Assembly: GCA_028280785.1 (NCBI GenBank)
Contig: JANQLF010000108.1
Span: 1-39,963, forward strand
DNA: 39,963 bases
Source: Planctomycetota bacterium
Lineage (GTDB): Bacteria; Planctomycetota; UBA11346
Direction: 5' to 3'
Made by a program: the position numbers and the translations under genes. Shown one piece after another: positions 1 through 8,232 of this stretch. A model generated the notes under the pieces. The model was not told the origin of the DNA. It did not search any database and saw only the letters and a program-made list of their open reading frames with translations. Positions within the stretch are counted from its first letter, which is position 1, and each line of letters starts with the position of its first letter.

Positions 1-1047
1 CATTAGGGAATTGCCGCGGCAATTATCAGCTGCCTGACCGCCACAAAGTTCAACTATCGTTGCGTGGAGGTCGACCAACGAAACGGCAGTTTTGATGGCA
101 CTGCTGTTTTTAATGCCGGGACCAGCAATGAGTAGGGGAATGCGTGCGCTAGCGTCGTATGGTGTGTTTTTATAATAAAAGCCGTGTTCACCCATCATGT
201 CGCCATGATCAGTTGAATAAATTATGACAGTGTTCTCAAATTGATCTGTGTCTTTGAGACATTGAATCAAATCGCCGAGTAAATCATCAATCTCGGTAAT
301 CATGGCATAATAAGCAGCGCGGTCGGTTTTATGACGTTCCTCTGGAATAATGGTATTACAGCAGCGTTGAATGCGCGTTTGCTTCATTGCTGGATGTTCG
401 GTTTCTAGCCAATTATTAGGAAATTGTGGGGCATCAATTTCTTCAACAGGATACATGTCCATATATTGTTTGGTGCAGCGATAAGGGTCGTGCGGCGCAT
501 TCCAGCCAACCCAACACAGCCATGGCTTATCACTTTGTGCATCGTCTGAATTTAAAAATTTTAGTGCATTTGCAGTAATATTACGATCACCATCATGGGC
601 ATCGACAAGATTTTCCTGAACATCAGTCATGTTGGCTGGTCGAGGTACTACAGGTTTGCGCGTGTAGGCAGTAATATCTGGATTGGGGTCATGTCCATGA
701 CTACAGCCATGTTCTTCAAAACCAAAATCTGCATTAAAATGAAAATCTAATTTACCAAAAGCCTGACAATTGTAGCCCTGTTCGCGTGCAATGTGCCCAA
801 AGGTGCGGTGGCCAGGTTTAAGTGGTGCTGCATTGTCGTAGACACCAACTTCGTGTGGATAAAGACCGGTGAATAATGAGGCGCGGGAAGGCGCGCAGAC
901 TGGACTGTTGGAATAGCAGCGAAATTGAGCACCGCTGTCGGCAATGGATTGTATGTTTGGTGTTTTGACCAAGGGGTGTCCCTCGAAGCTATTCATGGCC
1001 CAGTGCTGTTGGTCGCTACAGACGAAGAGGATGTTCGGTTTGCTCAT
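1..1047 (-). CDS. Sulfatase, type I (formylglycine-dependent), C terminus cut by window edge
   Basis: The reading frame stays open for 349 codons from an ATG at 1047 to the left edge, so the C terminus lies outside the window. The start MSKPNILFVCSDQQ carries the metal-binding Asp of the alkaline-phosphatase-like sulfatase fold. The motif C51-A-P-S-R is the canonical CxPSR signature whose Cys is converted to formylglycine. A later STDHGDMMGEHG segment is the conserved second metal site. No signal peptide is visible, so it looks cytoplasmic unless the true start differs. Family members usually have about 450-500 residues, so roughly 100-150 are missing. It diverges from the AraC operon across a 166-bp gap. 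It would hydrolyse sulfate esters, probably of a saccharide; the substrate cannot be read from sequence. Confidence 0.93.
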   Translation of the reverse strand, partial: MSKPNILFVCSDQQHWAMNSFEGHPLVKTPNIQSIADSGAQFRCYSNSPVCAPSRASLFTGLYPHEVGVYDNAAPLKPGHRTFGHIAREQGYNCQAFGKLDFHFNADFGFEEHGCSHGHDPNPDITAYTRKPVVPRPANMTDVQENLVDAHDGDRNITANALKFLNSDDAQSDKPWLCWVGWNAPHDPYRCTKQYMDMYPVEEIDAPQFPNNWLETEHPAMKQTRIQRCCNTIIPEERHKTDRAAYYAMITEIDDLLGDLIQCLKDTDQFENTVIIYSTDHGDMMGEHGFYYKNTPYDASARIPLLIAGPGIKNSSAIKTAVSLVDLHATIVELCGGQAADNCRGNSLM

Positions 1048-1096
1048 TTCTCGATCCTATGCTAAGTGCTTGTCAGTTAAGGGGTTCGACACAAAG

Positions 1097-1119
1097 TGTT
1101 AAAATATACATATTTAACA
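1097..1119. promoter_or_regulatory. Inverted repeat TGTTAAA-N9-TTTAACA, candidate operator
   Basis: TGTTAAA at 1097-1103 and TTTAACA at 1113-1119 are exact reverse complements with a 9-nt spacer. The site lies about 50-70 bp upstream of the sulfatase start and about 95 bp upstream of the AraC start. The TTTAACA half-site recurs in the candidate operators at 12876 and 27049. The cognate regulator is unknown; AT-rich chance occurrence is possible. Confidence 0.4.
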
Positions 1120-1176
1120 TTGTATGCAACAAACAAAATGCATAAAAACCAATAGTTTATAGGATTTATACATAAT

Positions 1177-1195
1177 ATTTGACTTTTTGTGAAAT
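1177..1195. promoter_or_regulatory. Copy of shared 19-bp motif upstream of AraC gene
   Basis: ATTTGACTTTTTGTGAAAT matches the site at 12876 (ATTTAACATATTGTGAAAT) at 16 of 19 positions and has the same architecture: two 8-bp imperfect half-sites around a 3-bp centre. It ends 18 nt before the AraC start codon, a typical place for a repressor or autoregulatory site. Function is inferred from recurrence only. Confidence 0.4.
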
Positions 1196-1213
1196 TGTCA
1201 TATAAAGCCCATT

Positions 1214-2080
1214 ATGATCTACCGACCAGACAAAAACATCCATTGGGACCATGACTTCCAAACTCGTCGTCCGATCCCCGGCTTCTTTCAAGCGGCCTCA
1301 CTGGCCTACGACAGTGTTTATGATGGCTATATCCGTGAGGGTAAGAATCGACCGGGGGAAGAGCACTGCACCTTCCAATATACCACCGAAGGACGCGGTA
1401 TTTTTGAACATGAGGGCAAGATTTACGAGTGCGAACCAGGCATGGGTTATATTTTTCAGGCCTGTGATCCGACTACCAGGCATTATTATCCACCCGATGG
1501 GACCGAGCCATGGGCCACGATTCACATTGCATTTACTGGTGAGTACGCCATCGAATTAGCCAAGCAATTGATCAAGCACCGTGGCCCGATGTTTTATCTG
1601 CCTAAAACGCATTCTTATATTAAGCAATTATTTCAATATGAGCATATTTCGAATTCATTTATTAGTGCTCGCGTCAGTCATCGCCTGATTAATGAATTAT
1701 TTATGGCATTGATGGAATCATCTGAAGAACAAGAAATTAATGAAGAGTTAGAGCGCCAGATACAAGACGTGAAGCAGTATGTTAAAGACAATTTAACCAA
1801 TAACGTCACTGTCAATGAAATCGCCAGAAAATTTGGCATGGCTCGAGAGAAACTATCACGCAGTTTTAAGGCGATGACAGGTGGAACACTCAGTGATTTT
1901 ATCATTCGTAAGAAGGTATTATTAGCCTGTCGCTTGCTCAAAGAAACAGATTACAGTTTGCGTGAAATTTCTAATCGTCTTGGCATTGTTTCGCAATCGC
2001 AATTTACCCGTTTCTTTAAGAAAGAATTACAAGTTACTCCGAGAGAGTTTCGCTCAATCGGACATATGCCGGAATTTTAA
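1214..2080 (+). CDS. AraC-family transcriptional regulator
   Basis: The 288-residue protein has an N-terminal cupin-like sensor region (about residues 1-150, with FQYTTEGRGIFEHEG resembling the AraC arm/barrel) and a C-terminal double helix-turn-helix domain (about 180-288). The C terminus reads SQSQFTRFFKKELQVTPREF, the hallmark second helix-turn-helix of AraC/XylS proteins. It is the first gene of a cluster: the next gene begins 20 nt downstream, so regulator and enzymes are probably co-transcribed. By family it would bind a sugar or sugar derivative and activate the downstream genes and perhaps the divergent sulfatase. The ATG at 1214 lacks a clear ribosome binding site, but no better in-frame start is apparent. 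Confidence 0.92.
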   Translation: MIYRPDKNIHWDHDFQTRRPIPGFFQAASLAYDSVYDGYIREGKNRPGEEHCTFQYTTEGRGIFEHEGKIYECEPGMGYIFQACDPTTRHYYPPDGTEPWATIHIAFTGEYAIELAKQLIKHRGPMFYLPKTHSYIKQLFQYEHISNSFISARVSHRLINELFMALMESSEEQEINEELERQIQDVKQYVKDNLTNNVTVNEIARKFGMAREKLSRSFKAMTGGTLSDFIIRKKVLLACRLLKETDYSLREISNRLGIVSQSQFTRFFKKELQVTPREFRSIGHMPEF

Positions 2081-2100
2081 TTAAGCTAAAGGATAAGCAG

Positions 2101-3069
2101 ATGAAAAATGTACGAGTAAGTGTTTGTGCATTTGATGAGGGACGCATCGGTCATGTGAAAACGACTGATGCATTTGATCCTGGACGTGTAACCCGCGCTA
2201 TGGATATGGCGCGTACAGCTAAACTTGAAGGGGCTGATCTCGCAGTCTTCCCAGAAATGGCAGTTGTACTTGGTTACCAGAATAATTTTCAATATGCTGA
2301 GGAAATTGATGGTCCCGTTTGGTCTGAAGTAGCGCAGACCGCAAAAGACAATGATATATTTATCGCATTTAATCATACTCTTTTAGAAGATGGTGTGCGT
2401 TATAACGCGACCGTATTGTTTAATCGTCAGGGTGAGGTAGAGGGTAAATATGCGAAGGCCTATCCCACGAATGGTGAATTAACCTCACCACATGATGCGG
2501 ATATGCATGTTGCACCTGGTCCTGGTCCGATTGTTTTGGATACAGAGATTGGGAAAATAGGTTTTGCTATTTGTTTTGACCTGAATTTTGAAGAATTAGT
2601 CCAGGGTTATAAGGCATTAGAACCCGATCTTATTTTATTCTTATCGATGTTTGCAGGAGGTCACCTGTGTGAGCATTGGGCTCGTGAAATTAAATGTCAT
2701 TTTATTGGATCCGTTCCGGTCAATGGCAGTCGTATATTAAATCCGCTCGGGCGATTGCAGAATGAATTGCATGGCATTGGTAAGCAAATGTGCAATACCA
2801 TCAACATCGATAGTAAGGTTTATCATTGGGACTATAATAATAAATTACTTGGCGATCTGCGACGTAAGCATGGTCAAGACATAGCTATAGAATTTAGTGA
2901 CGCAGAAGGTGTGTTCCTTCTAAGCTCTACTGGTTCAACACCATTGGAGCACATAGAGAACGATGTTGGTTTAGAATCGTGGAATGCCTATTACGGGCGA
3001 GCATTGCAAAATATCAATGACGCGCGTAGTGGAAAAATGACTTCTCAAGAACAACAAGGTGCTTGGTAA
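2101..3069 (+). CDS. Carbon-nitrogen hydrolase (nitrilase superfamily)
   Basis: The 322-residue protein has the Glu-Lys-Cys triad of the nitrilase/amidase superfamily in the right order: E52 in VFPEM, K119 in GKYAKAY, and C158 in GFAICFDLNFEE. Length fits the family (about 270-330). It lacks a signal peptide and is probably a cytoplasmic amidase or ureidase acting on a non-peptide C-N bond. An AAAGGATAAG stretch lies just before the ATG. It follows the AraC gene by 20 nt and precedes three Gfo/Idh/MocA dehydrogenases, so the substrate may be an amide or N-substituted sugar derivative; that is inference. The exact subfamily cannot be assigned by eye. Confidence 0.88.
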   Translation: MKNVRVSVCAFDEGRIGHVKTTDAFDPGRVTRAMDMARTAKLEGADLAVFPEMAVVLGYQNNFQYAEEIDGPVWSEVAQTAKDNDIFIAFNHTLLEDGVRYNATVLFNRQGEVEGKYAKAYPTNGELTSPHDADMHVAPGPGPIVLDTEIGKIGFAICFDLNFEELVQGYKALEPDLILFLSMFAGGHLCEHWAREIKCHFIGSVPVNGSRILNPLGRLQNELHGIGKQMCNTINIDSKVYHWDYNNKLLGDLRRKHGQDIAIEFSDAEGVFLLSSTGSTPLEHIENDVGLESWNAYYGRALQNINDARSGKMTSQEQQGAW

Positions 3070-3070
3070 T

Positions 3071-4261
3071 ATGTCAGATACCCAATTGCGAATAGGTATT
3101 ATCGGTATTAATGGTCGTGGACGTATTAGTCGTTTCTTTCATCAACCGGATGGACGTGCGATTGTTGCTGGAGCAGCAGATTTAAACCAACAATTTCTCG
3201 AAGACTTTAAAGGATACTGCAATCCTGATGCGTTTACCACGAATGATTATAAAGAGTTAATTCATCGTGACGACATAGATGCCATATTAGTAACCACACC
3301 GGATTGGCTGCATGAAGATCAAGTCGTTGATTGTTTAAATGCAGGTAAGCCAGTCTATTGTGAAAAGCCGATGGCTTTGACTATTGATGGCTGTGATCGT
3401 ATGATGGAGGCTTCAATTAATAATAACGCAAAATTAATGATAGGTTTTAATATGCGTTATTACAAATTTGTGTTAGCCATCAAGGAACTGGTCGATGCCG
3501 GCGAAATCGGTGATATCAAAGCAGTGTGGATCCGTCACTTTGTCGGTATGGGTAGTCGCTATTATTACCATGATTGGCATGGGGTTAAACGTTGCACCCG
3601 CAGTTTATTATTGCAAAAAGGCAGTCATGACATCGATGTGATGCATTACATCACTGGTTCCTATACCAAGCGGGTTGCTGCTTTCGGCGGTCTTGATCAT
3701 TTTGGCGGTGATAAACCCAATGATTTAAAATGTCCTGATTGTCCAGATAAAGCGACCTGTCCCGATGTGAATTTGGTCGAAGAAGATAAGAAGCCTGATC
3801 GCAAATATTGTGCTTATCGCAAAGAAATTGATATCGAAGATAATATGGTGTGCATGTTCGAACTCGAAAATGGCATTAAAGCAACATATAATGAGTGCCA
3901 TTTCTCTCCTGATTATCAGCGTAATTTTACATTTATCGGCACCAAGGGTCGTATCGAGAATAACGAATTAGAAAATAAGGTTTATTTATGGAAGCGCGGT
4001 GAAGGGAATGCGATGAAACCCGATCGCGTCATTGATCTCGCTGCGGATGAAGGCGATCGCTTAGCTGAAACTGGCCATGGTGGATCTGACCAGGGCATTG
4101 CAGATGCATTTATTTCTATGGTTCTTGATGGCAAAGAGCCTCCCGTGCCAATGCAGGCTGGACGCATGAGCGTTGCTGCTGGTATGTTAGCACAGGAATC
4201 ACTTGAGCAGGGTGGCGTAGTCAAAGAAGTTCCACCGCTTCCACATTTTGTAGGCGTTTAA
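3071..4261 (+). CDS. Gfo/Idh/MocA-family oxidoreductase with Cys cluster
   Basis: An NAD(P)-dependent sugar or cyclitol dehydrogenase of 396 residues. The N terminus has a Rossmann motif (GIIGINGRGRIS) and the family EKP motif (CEKPMAL, K99), where the Lys is the usual catalytic residue. I chose ATG 3071 rather than GTG 3059, because the latter would overlap the previous stop at 3069. The C-terminal half contains C221-x2-C224-x5-C230-x16-C247 followed by the string EIDIED. This Cys pattern is absent from classical members and resembles a metal-binding knuckle. A related pattern occurs in the gene at 5410 but not in the one at 4273. Substrate unknown. Confidence 0.92.
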   Translation: MSDTQLRIGIIGINGRGRISRFFHQPDGRAIVAGAADLNQQFLEDFKGYCNPDAFTTNDYKELIHRDDIDAILVTTPDWLHEDQVVDCLNAGKPVYCEKPMALTIDGCDRMMEASINNNAKLMIGFNMRYYKFVLAIKELVDAGEIGDIKAVWIRHFVGMGSRYYYHDWHGVKRCTRSLLLQKGSHDIDVMHYITGSYTKRVAAFGGLDHFGGDKPNDLKCPDCPDKATCPDVNLVEEDKKPDRKYCAYRKEIDIEDNMVCMFELENGIKATYNECHFSPDYQRNFTFIGTKGRIENNELENKVYLWKRGEGNAMKPDRVIDLAADEGDRLAETGHGGSDQGIADAFISMVLDGKEPPVPMQAGRMSVAAGMLAQESLEQGGVVKEVPPLPHFVGV

Positions 4262-4272
4262 GGTAGAGTTTT

Positions 4273-5397
4273 ATGTCAGGTAAAATATTAAATGTTGGTT
4301 TCATCGGCTGTGGTGGTTTTTGTAGCGGCATTCACATTCCGAATGTGGCCAAGAGCGATAATTTTAAGATTCGCGCCTTTTGTGATCTGAGTGAACTACA
4401 TTTAAAAAATTTGGCAGAACATTATAATCCTGACTATGTGACGACAGAATTTACTCAAATATGTAGTGATCCAGACATCGATATGATTGTCTGTGGGACT
4501 AAACCAAATTTTCGCCTACCAATTATGCGCGAAGCCATCGCTCATAAAAAACCATTATTCGTTGAAAAACCCATGTCTTATGAGCGTCATGAGCTCAGTG
4601 AAATGATGGAAATGCTCGCTGGCGACCCAATTTGCTTCATGGTTGGTTTTAATCGACCGTATAGTCAGATGATGCAGCGCATGAAAAAAGAATTCACTGC
4701 GCGACGTGGTGAAACAACCTTAATCAATTATCGCCTTGGCTGGGAGGGCCGTTTGTGGCCTGAGCATCACAAGCACGCCGTCTTTGAATTAAAAGAGTCA
4801 ACGATCATTCATGAAACAACGCATATGTTTCATTTACTAAACTGGCTACTCGAAGATCTGCCAACCATTGTTCAGGTTAGCGGTGAAGGCAATGTTGATA
4901 ATATCATTACGCTGACTTATCCAAACAATACACATGCGGTGATTATCTCTGCTGATAATGCCTCTGCGCTATATCCTAAAGAAATAATAGAAATTAACAC
5001 CAATTACAACACGCTCATTGGTAATAGCTTTGTTGAGCTTGATATCTACGGTGATGAAGGTCACCAGAGTGATGTGTATGGCTTTGCGATTAATGGTGAA
5101 CATTACCAGGAAAACTTTAAACAGTTTTGTGATCGATATATCGATTGGCGCACAGGATTAACACCTGAGCAAATCGAGACCGGTTATTATTACACAACAG
5201 TCCCTAAAGAAAATAAAGGCCATGCGAATGAACTCGAATATTTTAGAGAATGCATACTCGCTGGACGACCTGCTGAAGTTGATGCCTTTCAAGGCGCCGT
5301 AGCCAGCATCATTGCTTGGGAAGCGCTTAAAGCCTGGGAAAACAAAGAAACCGTTACTATTAATTTGGACGAATTGCAGGCTGCTGCAGCTCGATAA
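4273..5397 (+). CDS. Gfo/Idh/MocA-family oxidoreductase
   Basis: A 374-residue NAD(P)-dependent dehydrogenase with the N-terminal nucleotide-binding motif GFIGCGGFCSGIHIP and the family motif FVEKPMSYE (K99). It follows the previous dehydrogenase by 11 nt, with AGGTAGAG upstream of its ATG. Unlike its two neighbours it has no CxxC cluster in the C-terminal domain, so it is not simply a duplicate. Three such dehydrogenases in a row are commonly seen where a sugar is epimerised or oxidised through keto intermediates; the precise reaction here is not readable. Confidence 0.9.
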   Translation: MSGKILNVGFIGCGGFCSGIHIPNVAKSDNFKIRAFCDLSELHLKNLAEHYNPDYVTTEFTQICSDPDIDMIVCGTKPNFRLPIMREAIAHKKPLFVEKPMSYERHELSEMMEMLAGDPICFMVGFNRPYSQMMQRMKKEFTARRGETTLINYRLGWEGRLWPEHHKHAVFELKESTIIHETTHMFHLLNWLLEDLPTIVQVSGEGNVDNIITLTYPNNTHAVIISADNASALYPKEIIEINTNYNTLIGNSFVELDIYGDEGHQSDVYGFAINGEHYQENFKQFCDRYIDWRTGLTPEQIETGYYYTTVPKENKGHANELEYFRECILAGRPAEVDAFQGAVASIIAWEALKAWENKETVTINLDELQAAAAR

Positions 5398-5409
5398 GAA
5401 AGGGAAAAC

Positions 5410-6717
5410 ATGAAACGCTATGTAATTTGCGGTGTGAGTAGTCGCGCCATCCACATGTTTGCGAAACCTATGTATGAAACATTTTCACTACATGCTGAAT
5501 TAGTGGGTATGCTTGATATCGATACTCGTCGTTTTGAAGTGATGAATGAAGAGCTGCCACAAAGTAAAGATGTAGCGACGTATAGCGAAAATGAATTCGA
5601 TAAAATGGTCGATGAGTGCAAGCCAGATGCAATTATTGTCGCTGGTCGTGACCACACGCACGTTGATTATATTTTACAGGGTTTGGCTCGTGATCTTGAT
5701 GTGATTACTGAAAAACCGATGGTGACCACATCTGAAGATTGCCGACGTGTTTTAGAAGCGGAGAAAAAGAGTAAAGGCAAAGTGACGGTGACCTTTAATT
5801 ATCGTTACCCGAGTGTGAATCGTAAGATTCGCGAAATGATCTTAGAAGACAAAATTGGCCGTATCACTTCAGTTGACTTGAACTGGTACATTGACACTTA
5901 CCACGGTGCCAGCTATTTCAAACGATGGAACCGTCAACGTAAGAATTCAGGTGGATTGTCCATTCACAAGTCAACGCATCACTTTGACTTGGTTAATTGG
6001 TGGACTGGTCAGCGTCCCGTAGAGGTGTTTTCATTCGGTGCTTTGAATTATTACGGACCTGACGGAGAATTAAATCCAAGTAAAAAAGACGGTCGTCATT
6101 GCAGTACTTGTGATGAGCAAGCTAATTGCAAATACTACATGCGTTGGTCATCACGCAGCAATAATGCCTTGCCAAAAGATGATCACTTGGGTTCTGTTAA
6201 ATCTGCGCGTAATCGTAAGGCCTATAGTACTTATAGTCCAGACGCCTGCATATTTGATTCAGAAATTGATATTGAAGACACCTACACCACAACGGTTCGT
6301 TACGACCAAGGGGCGCTACTTAGTTACAGTGTGAATTTTTCAGTGCCATTTGAGGGTTATCGGTTGGCGATTAATGGAGCCAAGGGTCGTTTGGAAACGC
6401 AGGAATGGCATGTTAAAGATCGCATCCCATTCCCAGTACCTGAGCAACAAGTCATCGATTATTATCCGCTATTTGGATCAAAAGAGACCATTAGCGTGGT
6501 GAATAAAGGCGGTGGGCATGGTGGTGGCGACCCGATCATATTAGAGGATATTTTTCTCGGTGTTGATCCACAGCGCGGTTATGAAATTCTCGCAGGCGCT
6601 GATGCTGGTGCTCAGGCAGTTTGTACTGGCGAAGCCGTGTGGCGTTCAGTTAAAGAGCATAAACCAATTCTGATTAGCGATTTATTAGGCGAAAAACTAC
6701 AGGCTGCAGGTTCTTAA
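5410..6717 (+). CDS. Gfo/Idh/MocA-family oxidoreductase with Cys cluster
   Basis: A 435-residue dehydrogenase. The N terminus (MKRYVICGVSSRA) is a diverged Rossmann start, and TEKPMVT (K102) is the family motif. Its length exceeds the usual 330-390 because of an insertion (about residues 220-290) with C231-x2-C234-x5-C240-x39-C280, followed by xxxxEIDIED exactly as in the 3071 gene. The middle segment GGLSIHKSTHHFD resembles the catalytic Asp/His region of the family. It ends the operon: its stop overlaps by 4 nt the stop of the opposite-strand gene at 6714, leaving no room for a separate terminator. Confidence 0.9.
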   Translation: MKRYVICGVSSRAIHMFAKPMYETFSLHAELVGMLDIDTRRFEVMNEELPQSKDVATYSENEFDKMVDECKPDAIIVAGRDHTHVDYILQGLARDLDVITEKPMVTTSEDCRRVLEAEKKSKGKVTVTFNYRYPSVNRKIREMILEDKIGRITSVDLNWYIDTYHGASYFKRWNRQRKNSGGLSIHKSTHHFDLVNWWTGQRPVEVFSFGALNYYGPDGELNPSKKDGRHCSTCDEQANCKYYMRWSSRSNNALPKDDHLGSVKSARNRKAYSTYSPDACIFDSEIDIEDTYTTTVRYDQGALLSYSVNFSVPFEGYRLAINGAKGRLETQEWHVKDRIPFPVPEQQVIDYYPLFGSKETISVVNKGGGHGGGDPIILEDIFLGVDPQRGYEILAGADAGAQAVCTGEAVWRSVKEHKPILISDLLGEKLQAAGS

Positions 6718-7598
6718 TTATTACGTACTTGGTTCAGGCGAGCTTGAAGCACACCAGCAATCCATATGAGTTCCGTGTCATCGTAACGGGCCATGAGTTT
6801 ATAACACTGTTGGTGTCGATTGGTGATATGTAATTCGCGTTTATCGTCTTCTTCAGCACTGTCTAAAAGGTGACCAGCTTCAATAGTTGCGAGGTCGGAA
6901 ATAGGAAACGTTTTAGAGACTTTGGTGAAAATCCCAGGATATAAAATGTTTAGCGAATCCTTAGTGAGTGTTACTATGTAATTACGCTGTTTAAAATTAA
7001 TATCTAACCTTATGAAAAATGCGATAATGAGTATAAAAAATACTGCCATTGGCAAAGCGCTGTAGTCACGGGGCTCTTCTTGTGGGCCAAATGTGTAAGC
7101 GACGAGCATAAATACGAAAAAGAACGAGAAAAACATAAACAGTTTCATAAGCATCAAACCACCGCCTCTAATGCCAATGGGTGGTATTTCAAAGGTAATG
7201 AAATCTGCTTCTCGTATTAAATTACTTATTGCACCTTTCGGTTTGCGCGGCCCCTCAGTAAGAATTTCTTGTGCTAATTGCTCTTTCGTAGGGGCGTTGT
7301 CAAGCCAACTACGAATTTCCTTTGGTAAGTCGATATATGGTAAGTTTTTTTCATAAAGGGGTTCATCTGTTTTGAAATCTCCTTCCCAAAACTCTGCACA
7401 CCAGGTGTCATCAACGGGATCTAGTTCGGAAACTCGAATGGACCGAGTGCTATTTTGCAAGAGTACAAACCAAAAGTATTTATCGATATTCACCTTTTCA
7501 TAAGAGTCACAAAATAGGTTGTATATTTCTCGAGCTTTCTTTTCTTCCTCTATAAATTGTTTTTCACGAGGTCCTCGGTCGTAATAGCCTTCAGTCAT
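6714..7598 (-). CDS. Membrane protein with two TM helices and PH-like C-terminal domain
   Basis: The 294-residue protein starts with a charged soluble region (about 1-140). Two adjacent transmembrane helices follow (about 147-171 and 179-198) with a short loop. The C-terminal segment (about 205-290: RNYIVTLTKDSLNILYPG, then SKTFPISDLATIEAG) resembles bacterial PH-domain proteins, though this is a weak match by eye. It is the last gene of the leftward operon, 8 nt after the preceding gene. Its relation to polysaccharide breakdown is unclear and it could be a passenger gene. No enzyme motif is visible. Confidence 0.72.
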   Translation of the reverse strand: MTEGYYDRGPREKQFIEEEKKAREIYNLFCDSYEKVNIDKYFWFVLLQNSTRSIRVSELDPVDDTWCAEFWEGDFKTDEPLYEKNLPYIDLPKEIRSWLDNAPTKEQLAQEILTEGPRKPKGAISNLIREADFITFEIPPIGIRGGGLMLMKLFMFFSFFFVFMLVAYTFGPQEEPRDYSALPMAVFFILIIAFFIRLDINFKQRNYIVTLTKDSLNILYPGIFTKVSKTFPISDLATIEAGHLLDSAEEDDKRELHITNRHQQCYKLMARYDDTELIWIAGVLQARLNQVRNN

Positions 7599-7606
7599 TT
7601 ATAACT

Positions 7607-8212
7607 CTAGCGTATCGATATAAAATAAGGCATGCTTGATGTGGTTTGAATGGATAGTGTTTTAGTCTGTAGGTGACAAGACGGCCCGCCATCAAGATTG
7701 AGTGCCATATCGATATCGGGATAACTGCGTTTGATAAAATGCGCAAGATCATACAGATCAATGCTCTTGTAATAGATGACTTTTTGCCAGCCTGATTTTC
7801 CTTGCAACAAGCAAATGCGACTAAAGCGTTTGTTGACGCTTTTTTTGATGCCGATTTTCCCACCTTTATCAATCACAAATGGACCGCTTTGAAACACGTT
7901 ATGAGCCTGCGGTGCTTTGCCGCTTTTCGTGTTTGTTACCAGTTTAATTTTCCCATCTTTGCTAATGGTGACAAAACCGCTGAGCTTATTGTCGACCTTT
8001 GCATTGTTAACAATGCCATTCTTTTTGAAATAGCCTACAGGATTTTTATGGATATCGAAATAGCCGCCACTGATGAGTAATGTACCTTGGTGATCATCCA
8101 CCTTATCAACAAGACTTGCCTTACTGTCAGGTTTAATCTCAATGACGTGTACTTCAGCCCATAGGGCCTGTGTTAATAGAAGTAAACTAAGGTATTTGAC
8201 GAATAGACGCAT
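7607..8212 (-). CDS. Secreted phosphodiester-glycosidase-like (NAGPA/DUF2233) protein
   Basis: A 201-residue protein with a clear N-terminal signal peptide (MRLFVKYLSLLLLTQALWA). Motifs of the NAGPA/DUF2233 family are present: LISGGYFD at about residues 47-53 (family form NGGFF) and ALNLDGGPS with D174 (family form NLDGGGS). Family members cleave phosphodiester-linked sugars, as in the uncovering enzyme of mannose-6-phosphate tagging; bacterial functions are mostly unknown. It lies 20 nt after the GH36-type gene and 8 nt before the membrane-protein gene, so it is part of the same operon. It is shorter than many family members but both ends look natural. A 6-bp hairpin encloses its start codon. 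Confidence 0.78.
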   Translation of the reverse strand: MRLFVKYLSLLLLTQALWAEVHVIEIKPDSKASLVDKVDDHQGTLLISGGYFDIHKNPVGYFKKNGIVNNAKVDNKLSGFVTISKDGKIKLVTNTKSGKAPQAHNVFQSGPFVIDKGGKIGIKKSVNKRFSRICLLQGKSGWQKVIYYKSIDLYDLAHFIKRSYPDIDMALNLDGGPSCHLQTKTLSIQTTSSMPYFISIR

Positions 8213-8223
8213 GAGAGATGCGT
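8207..8223 (-). promoter_or_regulatory. Start-codon hairpin of NAGPA-like gene
   Basis: On the coding strand ACGCAT, a 5-nt loop CTCTC and ATGCGT form a perfect 6-bp stem, and the ATG of the 8212 gene is inside the 3' arm. Folding in mRNA would hide the initiation codon. It may couple translation to the upstream GH36-type gene, whose stop is only 20 nt away. Short perfect stems arise by chance, so confidence is low. Confidence 0.35.
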
Positions 8224-8232
8224 TTCAGTATA

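Larger units (their letters stand above)
1048..1213. promoter_or_regulatory. Divergent promoter region, sulfatase / AraC operon
   Basis: This AT-rich gap of 166 bp separates two divergent genes and must hold both promoters. It contains an inverted repeat of TTTAACA half-sites (1097-1119) and a 19-bp imperfect palindrome close to the AraC start (1177-1195), listed separately. No strong Shine-Dalgarno sequence precedes the AraC ATG, and I could not define a convincing -35/-10 pair. Confidence 0.6.
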
